Shown here: positions 21,431-33,294 of the stretch, in pieces
Position numbering within the stretch: the stretch's first letter is position 1
How the letters are laid out: each line of letters starts with the position of its first letter
Source of the DNA: Varanus komodoensis
Taxonomy: Eukaryota > Chordata > Lepidosauria > Squamata > Varanidae
Direction: 5' to 3'
DNA: 64,000 nucleotides
NCBI RefSeq assembly: GCF_004798865.1
Contig: NW_025335409.1
Location: 17,897,054 to 17,961,053 of the forward strand
Notes under the pieces: generated by a model
What the model was told of the DNA's origin: nothing
Databases searched by the model: none
What the model saw: the letters and a program-made list of their open reading frames with translations, nothing else
Program-made: the position numbers and the translations under genes

Positions 21431-23395
21431 GAATGCATTTGCTTGCTATCATGCATATGTACACAATCCAATTCAGAAATAATAGCTGTAATTTAAATAG
21501 AAATACAGTGCATCACTCTGTACTGGGGAAGATGGACTGGGTCCATCTGTTAACGGTTGATGGGCACTTCTTCATCTTTAGCAGGTACTTGAACTGGGCA
21601 TCCCTTCAAATAGAATGTACATCTGGCTGCTTCTCTAGAGGATGGTCTAGGGGACCTGGCCATCCCAGGGAAAGAAGAGTCAGGTCTGGAAAATTAGGCC
21701 TCTCTCTTTGTTCTATTTGTAGAAATGTGCCAATACCAGACAAGTGATGGCATAAACAGCAGGATGCCATTCCGACCATTTTGTCCCCGATTGATCATTC
21801 AAGTAACTACTGTTGTATTGGAAAGGGCAAGGGTCTCCTTTTCCATGTGGATAGTGGATGCGTGGGTAGAATTGACTAAACTGAGATAAGAGTAGAATTC
21901 CCCATGATTTTCCCTTGCTCCCTTGAAATGGATGACCTTTCAGCTGATACTGTAGTAAACATTTATATTAGGAGTGGAGCAGACAAACGCTATAGAAATC
22001 ACCTTGCATTAGCTAACTGGGTGGGGAGGAAAATAACATGCGGCATTATTACAGCTACACATGCAGGCATCTGGTTTAAACAAGGCTAGTGTCATTGACT
22101 AAACCAAACCACCGCACTGGCCAGCATGGAACAAGTGGCGTTATGAAATTATAGCTATTTCTTAATATATGCATCATAGTTATTTAAGAAGATTCAATAC
22201 TGGCCTCTCAAAAATAAAATGTTTGGATTGTTTTGGGAAAACACTGCCATTTTGAATTCAGGTTCAGATAATAAATAACCTTTTAGAGAAAGATTATATA
22301 CAATAATAACATGTTTTTTCCTGATACATCTAAGAAACTTTCTAAGAAAGAAAGTATACTATACTTCAGTTCCAAGATACATTTTAGGTAATATCTTTCT
22401 TTTAAATTGTTCAATGCATTGTGATACTTTGGGGAATAAGTAATATCATTTTAGTCTTCTTTCATGTCATATTAAATTGGCAGGGCTGGAGTAAGTTTAT
22501 CCGTCCCAGCTGCTACCAATACAATTCCACTTTGCCCCCCACCCCCCATCCCACTTTACAGCTAAGAACTTAAGTAGAAATTGCGCATGTTTTACTTGTT
22601 CAGGAAATACATTCTCCCAGCAATAGCCACTAAGGCAAAATTTATGTAAACAGGATATCAGGAGGAGACTACTGGCCCCTGTGGATGCTTTTGGTTTGGA
22701 TTCTCTAATGTTGCAAGATACGATAACATTCTAATTAGTATTTTAGAGTTACCATTTTCCACTTGGCAGAAAGACTACAATAGACCTTTCATATATTCTA
22801 CTCATTATGTCTTATTAGAATCAGGCAAGTCAGCATAAATCTTTTTTCACCCTGGATTAATAAGTACCCCTGTTGGGTAATGGCTCTTTACCAAGTGACC
22901 TCTAGGTTTTATTATATTTCTATGCCTGACATATTTCTTGTAGTGTGGTAATACGCATACATGGATGCCTGGAAAAATATGCCATGGAGAATACAGGATA
23001 TTCTTTACTACTTTAATAAAGCGAAACCCACTTCTGCCATTTCACAATGCTGCCATTCTGCCGGGAACCTTGATTCAGCATGGCTCCTTCCCAGGACAAG
23101 GAAGCAAGCATGGCATCCATGCCAGAGTCTGCTGCTCTGTGCAGGCCCATGCTAGCATGGGAAGGAGCCTCACAGGCTCGCTTTCGGGCCTTGCCAGGCC
23201 TTCAGCATCATTTCAGCCACATGGCAAGGAGCCAAACTGCAGCAATTCCCACATAGCTGAAGCAATGGCATTATCAACCATAAGCAGGAAGAGGTCTTAA
23301 TAAAATGTTGTTGATCAAACCTTTTCAAGAATTGCAGGGTTTATTTAGACCTTGTAGTTACTGTAATAAGAGCCTAGATCAAAAGCATGTGATGG
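21431..23395. other. Unassigned DNA, about 2 kb
   Basis: No named repeat or gene is recognised. A C-rich stretch (tttgccccccaccccccatc) lies near 22533-22552. Open frames 21271-21747 (only its first third is Bov-B), 22961-23155 and 22965-23300 show no domain. Confidence 0.45.
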
Positions 23396-23399
23396 TTAA

Positions 23400-23575
23400 C
23401 TTTATGGTTTTAGAGTCTGTTTCTGTATATTATATTATTTAATCTATTATGTTATATTGCATATTATGTATGTGATTATATTATGTAATCATAATATAAA
23501 CCATTTATTAATACTTTGGACCACACTGGAATCTGTTGGATGAAGGGTGGTATGCAAATGTTTTCATAAATGCAT
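23400..23575 (+). mobile_element. Possible L2-like LINE 3' tail
   Basis: The end of this AT-rich segment reads ctgttggatgaagggtggta, tgcaaatgttttcataaatg, like the 3' UTR end of squamate L2-type LINEs (…gggcggtatgcaaat…aaataaata). The upstream part is AT-rich and uninformative. Tentative. Confidence 0.3.
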
Positions 23576-23579
23576 GACC

Positions 23580-24520
23580 TTATGAATCAATCCTGTGGCA
23601 CTGAGACATTGACTGAGGGGCCATAAGATAGTGAACTTCACAAATCCAATGCCATACACAGCACTCCAACCTCAGAAATGATAACTGGAGCTTCAAGCTC
23701 CCTCATCCACCCCTTCACAGCCTGAGTGACCTAGTAGCCTAGAAGAGGGGTTAAAGGGCAGAAGGAGAAGACCAGCACCACCAAGACACAAGTAATCCTG
23801 AATCTGCTCCAGCCCTTTCCCTCCTTCTCTAAAACACTCCAGCTAGACAGCTGAAAATTGCTGCCTTACAAAATGCAGAGCTTTGCCTTCCATTCTCCAT
23901 TGGTTGCCCTAAGCCTCCAAGTTCATAAGCTTCTAGGCCTTTTGATAAGACAATGTCCTTATACAGATTAGGAAAGGTAAAAACAAGCTGAAGAGGTTAC
24001 CAGCCTGCTTAATTAGGAGAATGAAGGAGACTATTCTTTTACAAAGGGGAAGTCCTGCCCAAGTGAGAATAAGCAGTACAGTTCAGGCAAAATAACATAA
24101 AATGACAGTGCAACCAAAAAAATGATTTGAAGTATTTTTGAAGTATTTTAGAAACAACAAACTAGTGAAGGAATCAGTTGGATAGATAGATGGCAGCATC
24201 AAGAAAGTACTGTCAAACAAAGAAGGATATGGAGACTGAAAAGAATTCTTCCTTAGGTAGCCTAGATATAATTTGAGAGATTGAAACAGTTTGAATTATT
24301 TGAATCTGGCTTCACTGGGAAGATGTTGGATGAATATCTACTCTTAGTTTTTACTCTAATTTTTGCAGTAAGAACTGAGTCAAGTAGAGGTGGCAAGAGA
24401 TAAGTTTTCAGGGCCAATGCGGTAAATGAAAATGACAAAGTCGGTGGGCTGAAACAGAGCACTGTGATCATCCTGTTTGACTGCCTTTGCTGGAAACAGG
24501 ATGCTGGGCTCCAGAAGCCC
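23580..24520. other. Unassigned DNA
   Basis: No recognisable gene or repeat. Short open frame 24262-24471 (minus) has no motif. Confidence 0.45.
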
Positions 24521-24524
24521 TTGG

Positions 24525-25570
24525 TCTTATCTATAAGAATATCAGAAGAGTTTTGCTAGATCAGGTGAAAGCATTTTGTGCTCACAGTGGCCAACCAGCT
24601 GCCTCATTGGGACCCCCACAAACAGAACGTGAGCACCCCTCTATCTTTGCTTCCCAATGACTGACGGAGCTTTTCATGACCAGTAGCCCCTGAGAGTCAT
24701 ATCCACTATGATTCTAGATTGTCCCTTTTTAAAGCATTCCATGTTGCCAGTGATCACTACATCTTGCGATAGTGAATGCCACAGTAAGCAGCACCTGTCC
24801 TCTTTCATGAACTTCCAGTCATTAAGTTTCATTGAATGTCACTGGATTATAGTATTATGAAAGAGAAAGAAGCATTGCCTATCTACATTTTCTACACCAT
24901 GCCTAATTTCCTGCACCCCTATAATGCCTTCCTTTATTTACTTATGTTGCTATGCCCCAAATATTGTAGCCTTTTCTCATGGGGAGGACACCCATGATCA
25001 CATTTTTCTATAGGTTTTCCAGCTCTTTAATAATCTTGTTGAGGTCTGAAAACCAGAGCTGCTTGCTGTATTCCAAGTGCAGGCACACCATGGGGTTCTA
25101 TGAGGGCATTAAGAATTAAGGTTTTATTTTTCAGTCCCTTATCAAAGGATCCTAAACATGGAATCTGCTTTTCTCACATTTTCACTGAGCTGCCCAATGA
25201 AACCCTAAAATATTTTCCTAAATTCATCAACACTAGCCCAGTGTTCATCAATATACATGCAAAGTTAGTTTTCTGCCCTGATGTGCATCATTTTACACTT
25301 GCTCTCATTAAACTGTGTTTGCCATTTTAAAGCTTATTCTGCCATTCCAAAGCAATTACTTTGGAACATTCTGCAGTTACATTTTGTTTTTAAGCAACCT
25401 AAGTAATTTAGTGTCATCTATAGACTCCTCCAACTCATGGCTTATCTCAGAGGATTTCCAAGTACATCCCTACATTCTTCTTGTTTAAAAAAAGATCTGA
25501 ACAGGACATTATCCAATAGCTTGCTAATTCATTGATCCTAAGAGGATTTGGCAAGTACAGGATGGTGTTC
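24525..25570 (-). mobile_element. CR1-like LINE, 3' half, old
   Basis: Antisense reading from the 3' end: gctagatcaggtgaaagcat, ctcacagtggccaaccagct, gcctcattgggacccccaca. Then comes the C-terminal coding zone (tgatcactacatcttgcg, gtgaatgccacagtaag), then tccagctctttaataatctt near 25018, and atcctaaacatggaatctgc near 25148. Finally the RT palm region appears (gtgtcatctatagactcctc near 25412, the FADD area). The order matches one continuous minus-strand copy missing only the 5' part. Frames are heavily broken. Same family as 37322-38342. Confidence 0.75.
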
Positions 25571-25574
25571 GTTT

Positions 25575-26340
25575 TAAGTCAGAGTTGTGATTAACTTTGC
25601 ATTGTAATGGGATGTGGACATGAAGCATGCAAAACTTTTTCATTTGTACTGATACCTCCTACACTTATTAGTTACCAAATACCATCCAGGACTTTTAAGC
25701 CATTGATTTTCTGCTCTAAAGGCATTGCTGTATGAACTCTATATTTCTGCCCCCTCAAAGAAGAAAATCTATGAATCACTCCTTGTTTTCAAAGGAAAAT
25801 ATGAATCATCCATATTTAAAGGGATTGTAATAATATATTTCTTTTAAAAAATAAAGAACACTTTCTAGCTCCCTGAGATCAAAGGATTTTGAGAATGTAA
25901 ATTTACCATTCCTTCACTGAAACAGGACTGAACAAAGAGAAACTGGTTTGTAAAAGTCTCATATTAGAGTCACGGGAGAACGCCCATCAAAACTGATCAA
26001 AGTGACATAGCCTACCTACTTTCCCCTTTTCCTCAATAAAACTGAGAACATGGACAGTGAACAGCATTTGTCTATACAACTCTTATGTTGTTGTTCTATT
26101 TATTATTTTTAATGTATATGTGGAAAATCTAGCCTGCTCATGGGTGATTAACCCCACTACAGCCATCAATTGTGAAGGATCTTGTCACTGCTAAGCAGTC
26201 TCACCATTTGCTTTGCCTGCTACCATTACCCTGTCTTTAATATACCCCAGTCGACATGTTCTTCAGGCTTCCAGTGCCTCATAAGACACCACTGGCAAAC
26301 TTCTCCAGGTGCTCCTTATATTTGTTCTTGTCAGACTGTC
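25575..26340. other. Unassigned AT-rich DNA
   Basis: Nothing recognised before the CCAAT/TATA cluster at 26344. Confidence 0.45.
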
Positions 26341-26343
26341 CAA

Positions 26344-26477
26344 CCAATCAGATGCCTTGCAGCCAACTTTCTATCATACAAGCTCTGCTCAAATCACAGC
26401 CAATAGTCTTCTTCAGAATACTTAGCTATCATCCAATAAGATGGCACCAATTTCAATCCTACATTCCTATATATAAG
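26344..26477 (+). promoter_or_regulatory. Three CCAAT boxes followed by a TATA-like box
   Basis: CCAAT occurs in the same orientation at 26344-26348, 26400-26404 and 26433-26437, followed by tatatataag at 26468-26477. The spacing to the last CCAAT (about 31 bp) is on the short side for an RNA polymerase II promoter but possible. No coding exon or known transcript is recognised downstream. Chance in AT-rich DNA or part of an old repeat is possible. Confidence 0.3.
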
Positions 26478-26887
26478 AGAATATGGCCTCATATTCCCCC
26501 CTCAAAGGTATTAATAATAACTCTAACTCCACCAGCACATCTTTAGTAAAAGGTAGCATACATTTTTCCCCTTCTAATGTTGATCACCTCAATCCTTCAG
26601 TCATTGAAAAAATATATATCGGTTGAAAATACTAAAGTTTTGAAAAAGACAGTTTCTTCACAATGTAGATATCTATGCTCAATGTTGAAATATTAGTGTG
26701 TGTGCTTAAAATATGATTTCTTTGAAGAACAACAACAGTATCTATTTTCAAAGAGAAAAGGAAAGAAGAGAAATGTAATTTAATGGTATTTTTGCCCTGA
26801 AGGCTAAAATACTTGAATAAAGGGTGGTGTGTATCCTCCAGAAAAGGTATGGGCCTGAATTTGAATTTAATATTTCATGTCTGAAAC

Positions 26888-26930
26888 ATTGCTTCTCAGT
26901 CTTTTGGTTAAGATCAAATGTACTGTCAAG
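26888..26930 (+). pseudogene. RNU2P: U2 snRNA 5' fragment (retro-pseudogene)
   Basis: The plus strand reads attgcttctcagtcttttgg, then ttaagatcaaatgta. This matches the first 35-40 bases of vertebrate U2 snRNA (atcgcttctcggccttttgg, ctaagatcaagtgta), mostly with C/T and G/A transitions. It includes the region that forms the 5' stem-loop and helix I with U6. The rest of U2 is absent. This is a 3'-truncated, dead copy; no snRNA promoter is expected or seen. Confidence 0.85.
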
Positions 26931-27382
26931 TCTGCAGCACCACCTCAAACATGGGAGTCTGGAGGGGCTGTGTGTATAAACAAATAGATGGAGTAGTCAA
27001 TGCAGAGAGCTGAAGAATCAGAATAAAAGTTCTGTGCATGCTCAAGATACCATTCAGCATTTCATGTTTAATGAGTGTTCATATTTTCATGGTGGTCCAA
27101 GGAAAGTTCCAAAACACACTATCATCCAGGAAAGGGCAAATGGGTTCACCATTTCTGGAATTGTGTTTCCTCTCCCCAGTGATTATTTTGGGGAAACTGT
27201 CTTATTAATTTCTAACATGATATTTATTTATTATTTTTATTTATTTATTTAGAGTTTTTGTATGCCGTCCCATTTCTTAAGCCTCAGGACAGCTCACATA
27301 TGATACAAATATAACTAAAACCCAGAAACACCCTGGCTGCCCAATTAAAACCTATAGATATTAAGCGTTGTTAAAATATTGT

Positions 27383-28830
27383 TTAAATAAAAAGTCTTAG
27401 CCTAGTGCCGAAAAACAAATAATGATGGCACCAGGCAGATCTCTGGGGGAGCGCATTCCACAGATGGGGCGCCACCGCAGAGAAAGCCCTCCTCCAGGTA
27501 CATTGCCTCCTGATGTCTCTCCCAGAGGGCTCCCAGAGGAGGGCCTCTGCTTCTGATCTCAAGGGGCAGGAGGGCAAATAAGGAAGCAGGCTTTCCTTTA
27601 GGTATCCAGGTCCTAAGCCATTAAGGGCTTTGTAGGTGATAACCAGCACCTTGAATTGAGCCCGGACTTTGATGGGGAGCCAGTGAAGCTGGTAGAGGAC
27701 TGGGGTTATGTGAGAGTAATGCCCAGTCCCTGTCAGCAACCTGGCTGCTCTATTTTGCACCATCTGAAGTATCCGGACTGTCTTCAAGGGCAGCCCCACG
27801 TAAAGCGCGTTACAGAAGTCCAATCGGGAAGTAACCAATGCATGTGTCACTGTCGTTAGGCAGTCGTCCTCCAGGTAGGGATGCAGCTGATGGATTAGCT
27901 GAAGCTGAAGGAAAGTGTTCCTCACCACCGCAGTCACGTGAGCCTCCAAAGACAGCTCTGGGTCGAGGAGCACTCCCAAGCTGCAGATTCTGTCCTTTAG
28001 AGGAAGTGCAACCCAATTCAGGACAAGGTCCAAGTCACCTACCCCAGAGCCCGAGCCACCCACCAACAGGACCTCCCTCTTGTCTGAATTGAGCTTCAGT
28101 TTATTGGCCCTCATCCAGCCCATTACCTCGGCCAGGCACCGGTTCAGTACAGCCACTGCCTCACCTCGATTGGTTGAGAAAGAGAGATAGAGCTGGGTAT
28201 CATCAGCGTACTGATGATTCTGTAGCCCACACCTCCAGATGACCTCTCCCAGCAGTTTCATGTAGATGTTGAAAAGCAAGGGGGACTAAATAGACCCCTG
28301 CAGTACTCCATGGCATAGCTGCCATGGTGCAGAGGTAAAGTTCCCCCATCACCACCTTCTGGAATCAGCCGTCGAGGTAGGAGCAGAACCACTGCCAAGC
28401 AGTGCCTCCTACTCCCAGCCCTCTTAGCCTATCCAGAAGGATACCATGGTCAATGGTATCGAAAGCTGCTGAGAGGTCCAAGACAACCAACAGGGACGCA
28501 CTCCCCGTCTCTCTCCCTGCACAGGTCAACATACAGGGCGACCAAGGCTGATTCAGTACCATACCTGGGTCTGAAGCTGGACTGAAATGGGTCCAGATAA
28601 TCAGTCTCACCAAGAGAGCTTGGAGTTGTTGCACCACCACCCGTTCCAACAGCTTGCCCAAGAACGGGATGTTGGCCACCAGTCTATAATTGGGGGCCAA
28701 CTCTGGATCCAGGGACGCCTTCTTTAGGACTGGCCTGACTACCGCCTCCTTTAGAGAGGCAGGCATCCGGCCGTCCCTCAGAGAGGTGTTGATGATCTCC
28801 AGGATCCAGGCACCAATCCTGTGTTTGGCT
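27383..28830 (-). pseudogene. L2 reverse transcriptase remnant, copy A
   Basis: Two open parts: 28766-28365 (PASLKEAVVRPVLKKASLD, NYRLVANIPFLGKLLERV, motif A VLDLSAAFDTIDHGILL) and 28279-27383 (LFNIYMKLLGEV, catalytic box QYADDTQLYLSF, ANKLKLNSDKREVLLVG, LVTSRLDFCNALYVGLPL, LHWLPIKVRAQFKVL). In between, motif B reads LQGSI, stop, SPLLF, so a single nonsense change cuts the palm domain. The catalytic YADD box is intact. The enzyme makes cDNA at a nicked chromosomal target. Confidence 0.88.
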
Positions 28831-28883
28831 TTGGACAGTAGCCACGAAGGGCAAGGGTCGAGTAAACAGGTGGTGGGATGTAC

Positions 28884-30220
28884 TTATCCAAGCACCTTGT
28901 CCACATCATCAGGCCGCAATAACTGAATCTCATCCAACAATATGTGACCAGATGGTAACATTGGCACCTCCCCTAGGGAATCTGAATCATTAGTGGAGTC
29001 CAGCTCGTGATGAATCTGAGCGACTTTCTCCTTGAAGTGCTGGGCAAAGTTGTCACAGCGGGTTATCGAGGGTGGTAAAGGATCTTTCTTAGGGCCTGGA
29101 TGTACCAGCCCCTGCACCACCCGAAAAAGCTCCGCTGGACGGCACTGTGAGGAGAAAATGGAAGTGGAGAAGAATTTCTTCTTTGCTGCCCTCACCGCCA
29201 CAGCATAGGCTCGATAATGAGCTCTTAAGTGTGTTCGGTCAGATTCATCCCGTGATTTCCTCCACCTATGCTCTAGCCGTCTCCCAACCTGCTTCATCGC
29301 CCGTAATTCAGGTGTATACCAATGGGATGAATGGGCTCTGCCAGGTGGGAGAGGACGTTTAGAAGCGATTGTGTCAATAGCTCTGGCCATTTCCCCATTC
29401 CACAGTTCAACCAGAGCATCAAAAGGAGCGCCAGCTTTATCAACTGGAAATTCTTCCAAAGTTTTGAGGAATCCATCCAGAGCCATCCAGCTCCGAGGGC
29501 GGACCAAGACAATAGGGCCCTCACCCTTACAGAGGGAAGGGCCACCATCGAGTTCGAACCTCATGAGGAAGTGGTCTGACCATGACAGGGGAGTCAATCA
29601 TAAATTGCTCACCCTCAGAACACCCTCTTCCTGCCCCGTCGAGAAAATGAGGTCCAGCGTGTATCCACGTTCATGGGTCAGGCCAATGACATGTTGAGAC
29701 AGCCCCATGGCCATCATCCTGAGTCTTCCCGGTCCTGAGTCTTCCTGGTCAGAACAGTCTCGGCATGGAGATTGAACTCCCCCAGGACCAGCGTCCTGGG
29801 AGTCTTCAACACCAGGTCCGAGACAATCGCTGTCAGCTCAGGCAGGGAGTCTGATGGGCAGAAAGGTGCATGGTACACCAGCAGAATCCTCAATCTGCCT
29901 TGGTCGCCCAGCGCCAGGTAGAGGCATGCTAGACCTGGTCGAACAGGAAGCCCCGCAAAGGTAAATGAAGCCCGATGAACTAAAGCAACCTCCCTCCCCT
30001 CCAGGCATGGCTGCTGCTGAACCAGATACCTGGGAGGACACAGTTGAGAGAGGGACACATCCCCCCCTCTCCTGCCCAGGTCTCTGTGATGCAAGCCAGG
30101 TCGGCCCCCTCATCCACAATTAGGTCATGGCTGAGGGATGTTTTATATTATGGACCAACCTGGCATTAAGTAACAGCACCTTCAGGCCTGAGGGGCAGTT
30201 GATAAGCATACCTGGAACCT
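28884..30220 (-). pseudogene. L2 endonuclease remnant, copy A
   Basis: Open segments 29597-28884, 30094-29714 and 30431-30120 read in different frames. They contain GLKVLLLNARLVHN (start of endonuclease), IYLCGASC-like middle, DLVLKTPRTLVLGEFNLHAE (the GDFN block, here GEFN), and TPLSWSDHFLMRFELD (SDH block). After it comes the linker (SKRPLPPGRAHSSHWYTPE, QCRPAELFRVVQGLVHPG). APE-type endonucleases of LINEs nick the target DNA. The Asp of GDFN is Glu here, and frames are broken at least twice, so it is inactive. Confidence 0.85.
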
Positions 30221-30449
30221 TCCGGCTGGGGGAATAACCAGAAGGAGGAACAGGTGTCAACCATCTGTCCCTCCTTCTTCTATACCGACATATTAAACCC
30301 CCAACGCCATAACAACCATTGCCCAAAACCACCCCAATGGCGGCGCCCAAGTGCTCCCCAGGCAACCCCATGGAAGCAGCCAGGTGTGAATCCATTAAAA
30401 CAAACAAAGTAAAATCTAGATTAAAATACAATTAAAAAACAATAAAACC

Positions 30450-30855
30450 CTGCAACCACCTGACTACAGAGGCCCACCCAACAGCGTCTATCACCAGCCC
30501 AGCCCTCGCACGGCCCTGAACAATCCCAAATGGCGCCACTGCCCTTAGGACACCGGCCCAAGGCCGCCGGCCCCAGTCATGGCCAGCAAGTTAAAGCCAT
30601 GGCCCTTCCCCCATGCCCCGCCCCCAGTCCAGCGCAGCTGCCACCCATGCCGGGGGGGGGGCAGGAGCAGGGCACGCGGAGCACTCGCCGGTGGATGGAT
30701 GGCTCGCAGGCCAGCAGCGTCCCGGTCCCGCAGTGGATGCTGTCCGTCCCTCGGGGCAGCGTCGTCGTCAGCGGGCAAGGCCTTGGGCAGCCGCAGCAGC
30801 AGTGGGGTCTTTGTGGGTGGCTATGGTGGGCCATCCATCCCTCCCCCATTAGTCA
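30450..30855 (-). promoter_or_regulatory. CpG-rich L2 5' UTR, copy A
   Basis: This 400-bp stretch is strikingly GC- and CpG-rich against an AT-rich background (ggccgccggccccagtc, cagcgtcgtcgtcagcggg). It lies at the 5' end of the L2 copy on the minus strand. LINE 5' UTRs of this kind carry an internal promoter. The overlapping open frames on both strands are composition artefacts. It could be mistaken for a host CpG island. Confidence 0.7.
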
Positions 30856-30996
30856 ATGGCAGCTTCTGTTTAAAGAATAACAGTTCATTTGATGAACAGA
30901 ACCCTCTAAAAATTAGTGCTCAAGGCTAGGTAAGTGTACAAAAAAGCCTTTTGTGGGGGAGCCCTCAAAGTCTGCCGACTCAAGACTTTCCACAAT

Positions 30997-31468
30997 AGAA
31001 ACAGAGAAACAGAGAGAATCAGAAGGGGTCTCCCAGGTCATCTAGTCTGACCCCCATCTCCAGCTGGCTCTGCTCATGACATGCCCACCATGTTCATGTC
31101 TAGTCTATCCTTGAACACCCTTACCTATGGAGCCTCAACCACCTCCTGTGGAAGTCCATTCCATACCCTCGGAGTCCTAACTGTCAGAAAGTACTTCCTG
31201 GTATCTAAATGGAACCTTGGTTCCCTGAGCTTCACTCTGTTGGAGTGCATCCTGCCCTCTTCTTCAGGGGAGAACTGGTCCCTATCCACCTCCATGTGAC
31301 ACCCTCTCACATACCTGTATGTTGCCAACAGATCTCCTCTGAGTCTCCTCCAGGTTGAAAAGACCCAGTACCCTCAAGTCTCACCTCATACAGCTTTCTC
31401 TGCAAACCTGCCAGCAACCTTGTGGCCCTACACTGCACTGACTCTAACCTGGCTATATCCTTCCTGTA
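30997..31468 (-). mobile_element. CR1 LINE 3' piece, 5' truncated
   Basis: Antisense of the CR1 C terminus. The minus strand gives [40 protein letters not shown] and VWNGLPQEVVEAP, matching the copies at 14830-16984 and 62008-63350. The 3' end lies at the left (tagaaacagagaaacagag). One break separates the two frames near 31330. The right end lies in a small duplication (gaaggaagggtg twice, near 31470-31503). Confidence 0.9.
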
Positions 31469-31504
31469 ACGAAGGAAGGGTGGGTTGTAATGAAGGAAGG
31501 GTGC

Positions 31505-32455
31505 ATCCACAATGAGGTTTGATTTTTCACCATCACACCCTCTCTGTAATTCCTTTAGTGATACTGATAACCTAGCCTGAACAGTAGCATGATCTTTGGA
31601 GGGTTAAATATTAGAATTTTGTATTATCGGTTAGTGTTGGACTCCACCCCTTAGATTTCCCTTGCTTTTTTGTTTCAGTTTTGTTCTTTACCAAGCCAGT
31701 GATAAGGAAGCATGTTTGTTTGCCTGAAGTAAGAAGTCAGAATATTATTATTGTGCTGTGATTATGATGACTGGAGTAGGACTGCCTTCCTAATGCTAAT
31801 GGGCAAAATAAAGAGATAACTCAGACTGATCTGAAAAAAAAAACTATCCTAAGATATGCTTTACTCTTTTAAAGCTCTTTAATATACACACAAGCTTAGT
31901 GGCTATTTTTTCTTTTTCTTAAGCACCTGATGGCAAAGGATGAAAACAGCCCTCAAGGAATAGAAACACTGCTGTGTGCACATTACAGTTAGCTGCTTGG
32001 CCACCTAGGTTGTAACTCAAGAATATATAAGCATCAACTATAGGCTCCAAATGTTATATAAGATACCTTGATCCTTGTAGGCAAAGAAGTCTGGGAAGTC
32101 AATTTTATGTCATGCTGAGATGGAAAAAAAATGGTAACCTGGCAATTGTCATGTGCCCCTTTTATTCTTTATAATGAATTTTTATATAGTTTTAATACAA
32201 TTCTTTATAACTATATGGGACAGCAGGAGCTGTCTTTCTTAAGCCCAGTCAAGATAACAGTAGTTGCAGAAGTAATTCTGTTTCTGAACTGCACTACTTC
32301 AGACCACAGAATATGCAGCAATGGGGAAAGAAATCTTAAACACAGAAAACAAACCTGTCAAGGAGATAGCAAGACTGCAGCCAACATCAGACCAGGAAAG
32401 GCCTCTCTCGTCAGTAGTTTTCTACCTCATGTGTTCTGGGTCAGTCTTCTGCAGC
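31505..32455. other. Unassigned DNA
   Basis: No gene or repeat family recognised. The 125-codon open frame 32131-32508 (plus) has no motif and runs into a MITE-like repeat. Confidence 0.45.
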
Positions 32456-32458
32456 CTA

Positions 32459-32558
32459 GTACCCTCCAGATGTTTATGATCAACTCCTATCAGGCCAAGC
32501 CAGTATGACCAATAGTCAATAATGTTGGGCATTGTAGTCCAAAACATCAGGAAGGTAC
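32459..32558. repeat. Palindromic MITE-like repeat, clearest copy
   Basis: The terminal arms gtaccctccagatgttt (32459-32475) and aaacatcaggaaggtac (32542-32558) are reverse complements at 15 of 17 positions. Inner arms (caactcctatcaggcc / ggcattgtagtcc) are also imperfectly complementary. At 100 bp in size it fits the copies at 8013 and 36999. I infer a non-autonomous DNA transposon, perhaps hAT-like; no duplication was confirmed. Confidence 0.65.
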
Positions 32559-32610
32559 TGACTTCCTGAGAAAGCTATCCTAAAGCCTCAGCTCAGGATG
32601 GTGTAAACTG

Positions 32611-32684
32611 GTGTCCTACAACAGCAGAGGGTTGGACCCAATGGGTTTCTTGGTCCCTTCCAACTCTTCTGTTCTATGATTCTG
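32611..32684 (+). mobile_element. CR1-type 3' end fragment
   Basis: The wording gcagagggttggacccaatg, ttggtcccttccaactcttc, then ttctatgattct is the familiar CR1 3' UTR end with its short terminal repeat. Only about 75 bp remain, as for a strongly 5'-truncated insertion. Confidence 0.65.
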
Positions 32685-32689
32685 ACATT

Positions 32690-33294
32690 CTACAGGGACT
32701 CAAGAGGAAATCAGCTATAGATGAAGAGGAACTTCCATCATGTAAACCTTTCTATTTTGATGCCATCAGATTCTTATCCAGCAGAGTAGATGGAGTATAT
32801 TTTAACTTAAGAATTTGTGTCGTTCTTTTGTACACTTTACAACAACAATTAAACTCTTGGGTGCCTTTGCAAATTGAAATGAATTCTACCAACTACATTA
32901 CTGATTCTTGTTTGTTTCATAAAAGAGTGATCCATCTGCACACGAAGAGGCACTATGAACTCAAATAAACTTAAATAAATCAACTTGGGGTACACTTTCC
33001 TAGGAAAAGATGCATTCATCCACTCATACAATTCACATGATTATGTAACATTCCATGATATTTCTGGGGAAAATTCACTATTAGAATTATGTTCATGTAC
33101 CAGATTTCCCTATAAGATGGACTCGAAAATGTTCATTTAAAAAAAATACTTAAAACATGACTTTAAAAAATATTGTTCATCTGTTAGTATTCTGAAGTTT
33201 AAAGGAAATGTCCAATCTTCCTTGCCATAACTTATCTTGGATTGTGTTGTACATACATTCCAAGTATGATATTACAGATGGCATTGAAGATGCA
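32690..33294. other. Unassigned AT-rich DNA
   Basis: No gene or repeat recognised before the Bov-B target-site duplication at 33295. Confidence 0.45.

Larger units (their letters stand above)
27222..30855 (-). mobile_element. L2-type LINE, near full length (copy A)
   Basis: On the minus strand: a CpG-rich 5' UTR (about 30855-30450), endonuclease (about 30220-28900), reverse transcriptase (about 28830-27400), then a short 3' UTR ending in a TTTA/ATTT-rich tail at 27222-27252 (plus-strand ttatttatttatttag). The motifs GLKVLLLNARLVHN, LSWSDHFLMRFELD, LDLSAAFDTIDHGI and QYADDTQLYLSF identify the CR1/L2 group, most like squamate L2. Length, about 3.6 kb, is close to that of the copy at 46-49.65 kb, so both ends are probably original. 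Several frameshifts and stops make it inactive. No separate ORF1 was recognised. Confidence 0.9.

Noticed and set aside
22961-23300. Overlapping open frames that might be an exon
   Set aside because: No domain, no convincing splice signals around a consistent frame, and composition equal to surrounding DNA.
30530-30930. GC-rich overlapping open frames that look like a host first exon or CpG island
   Set aside because: They lie in the 5' UTR of a minus-strand L2 and arise from high GC. Frames are open on both strands at once.
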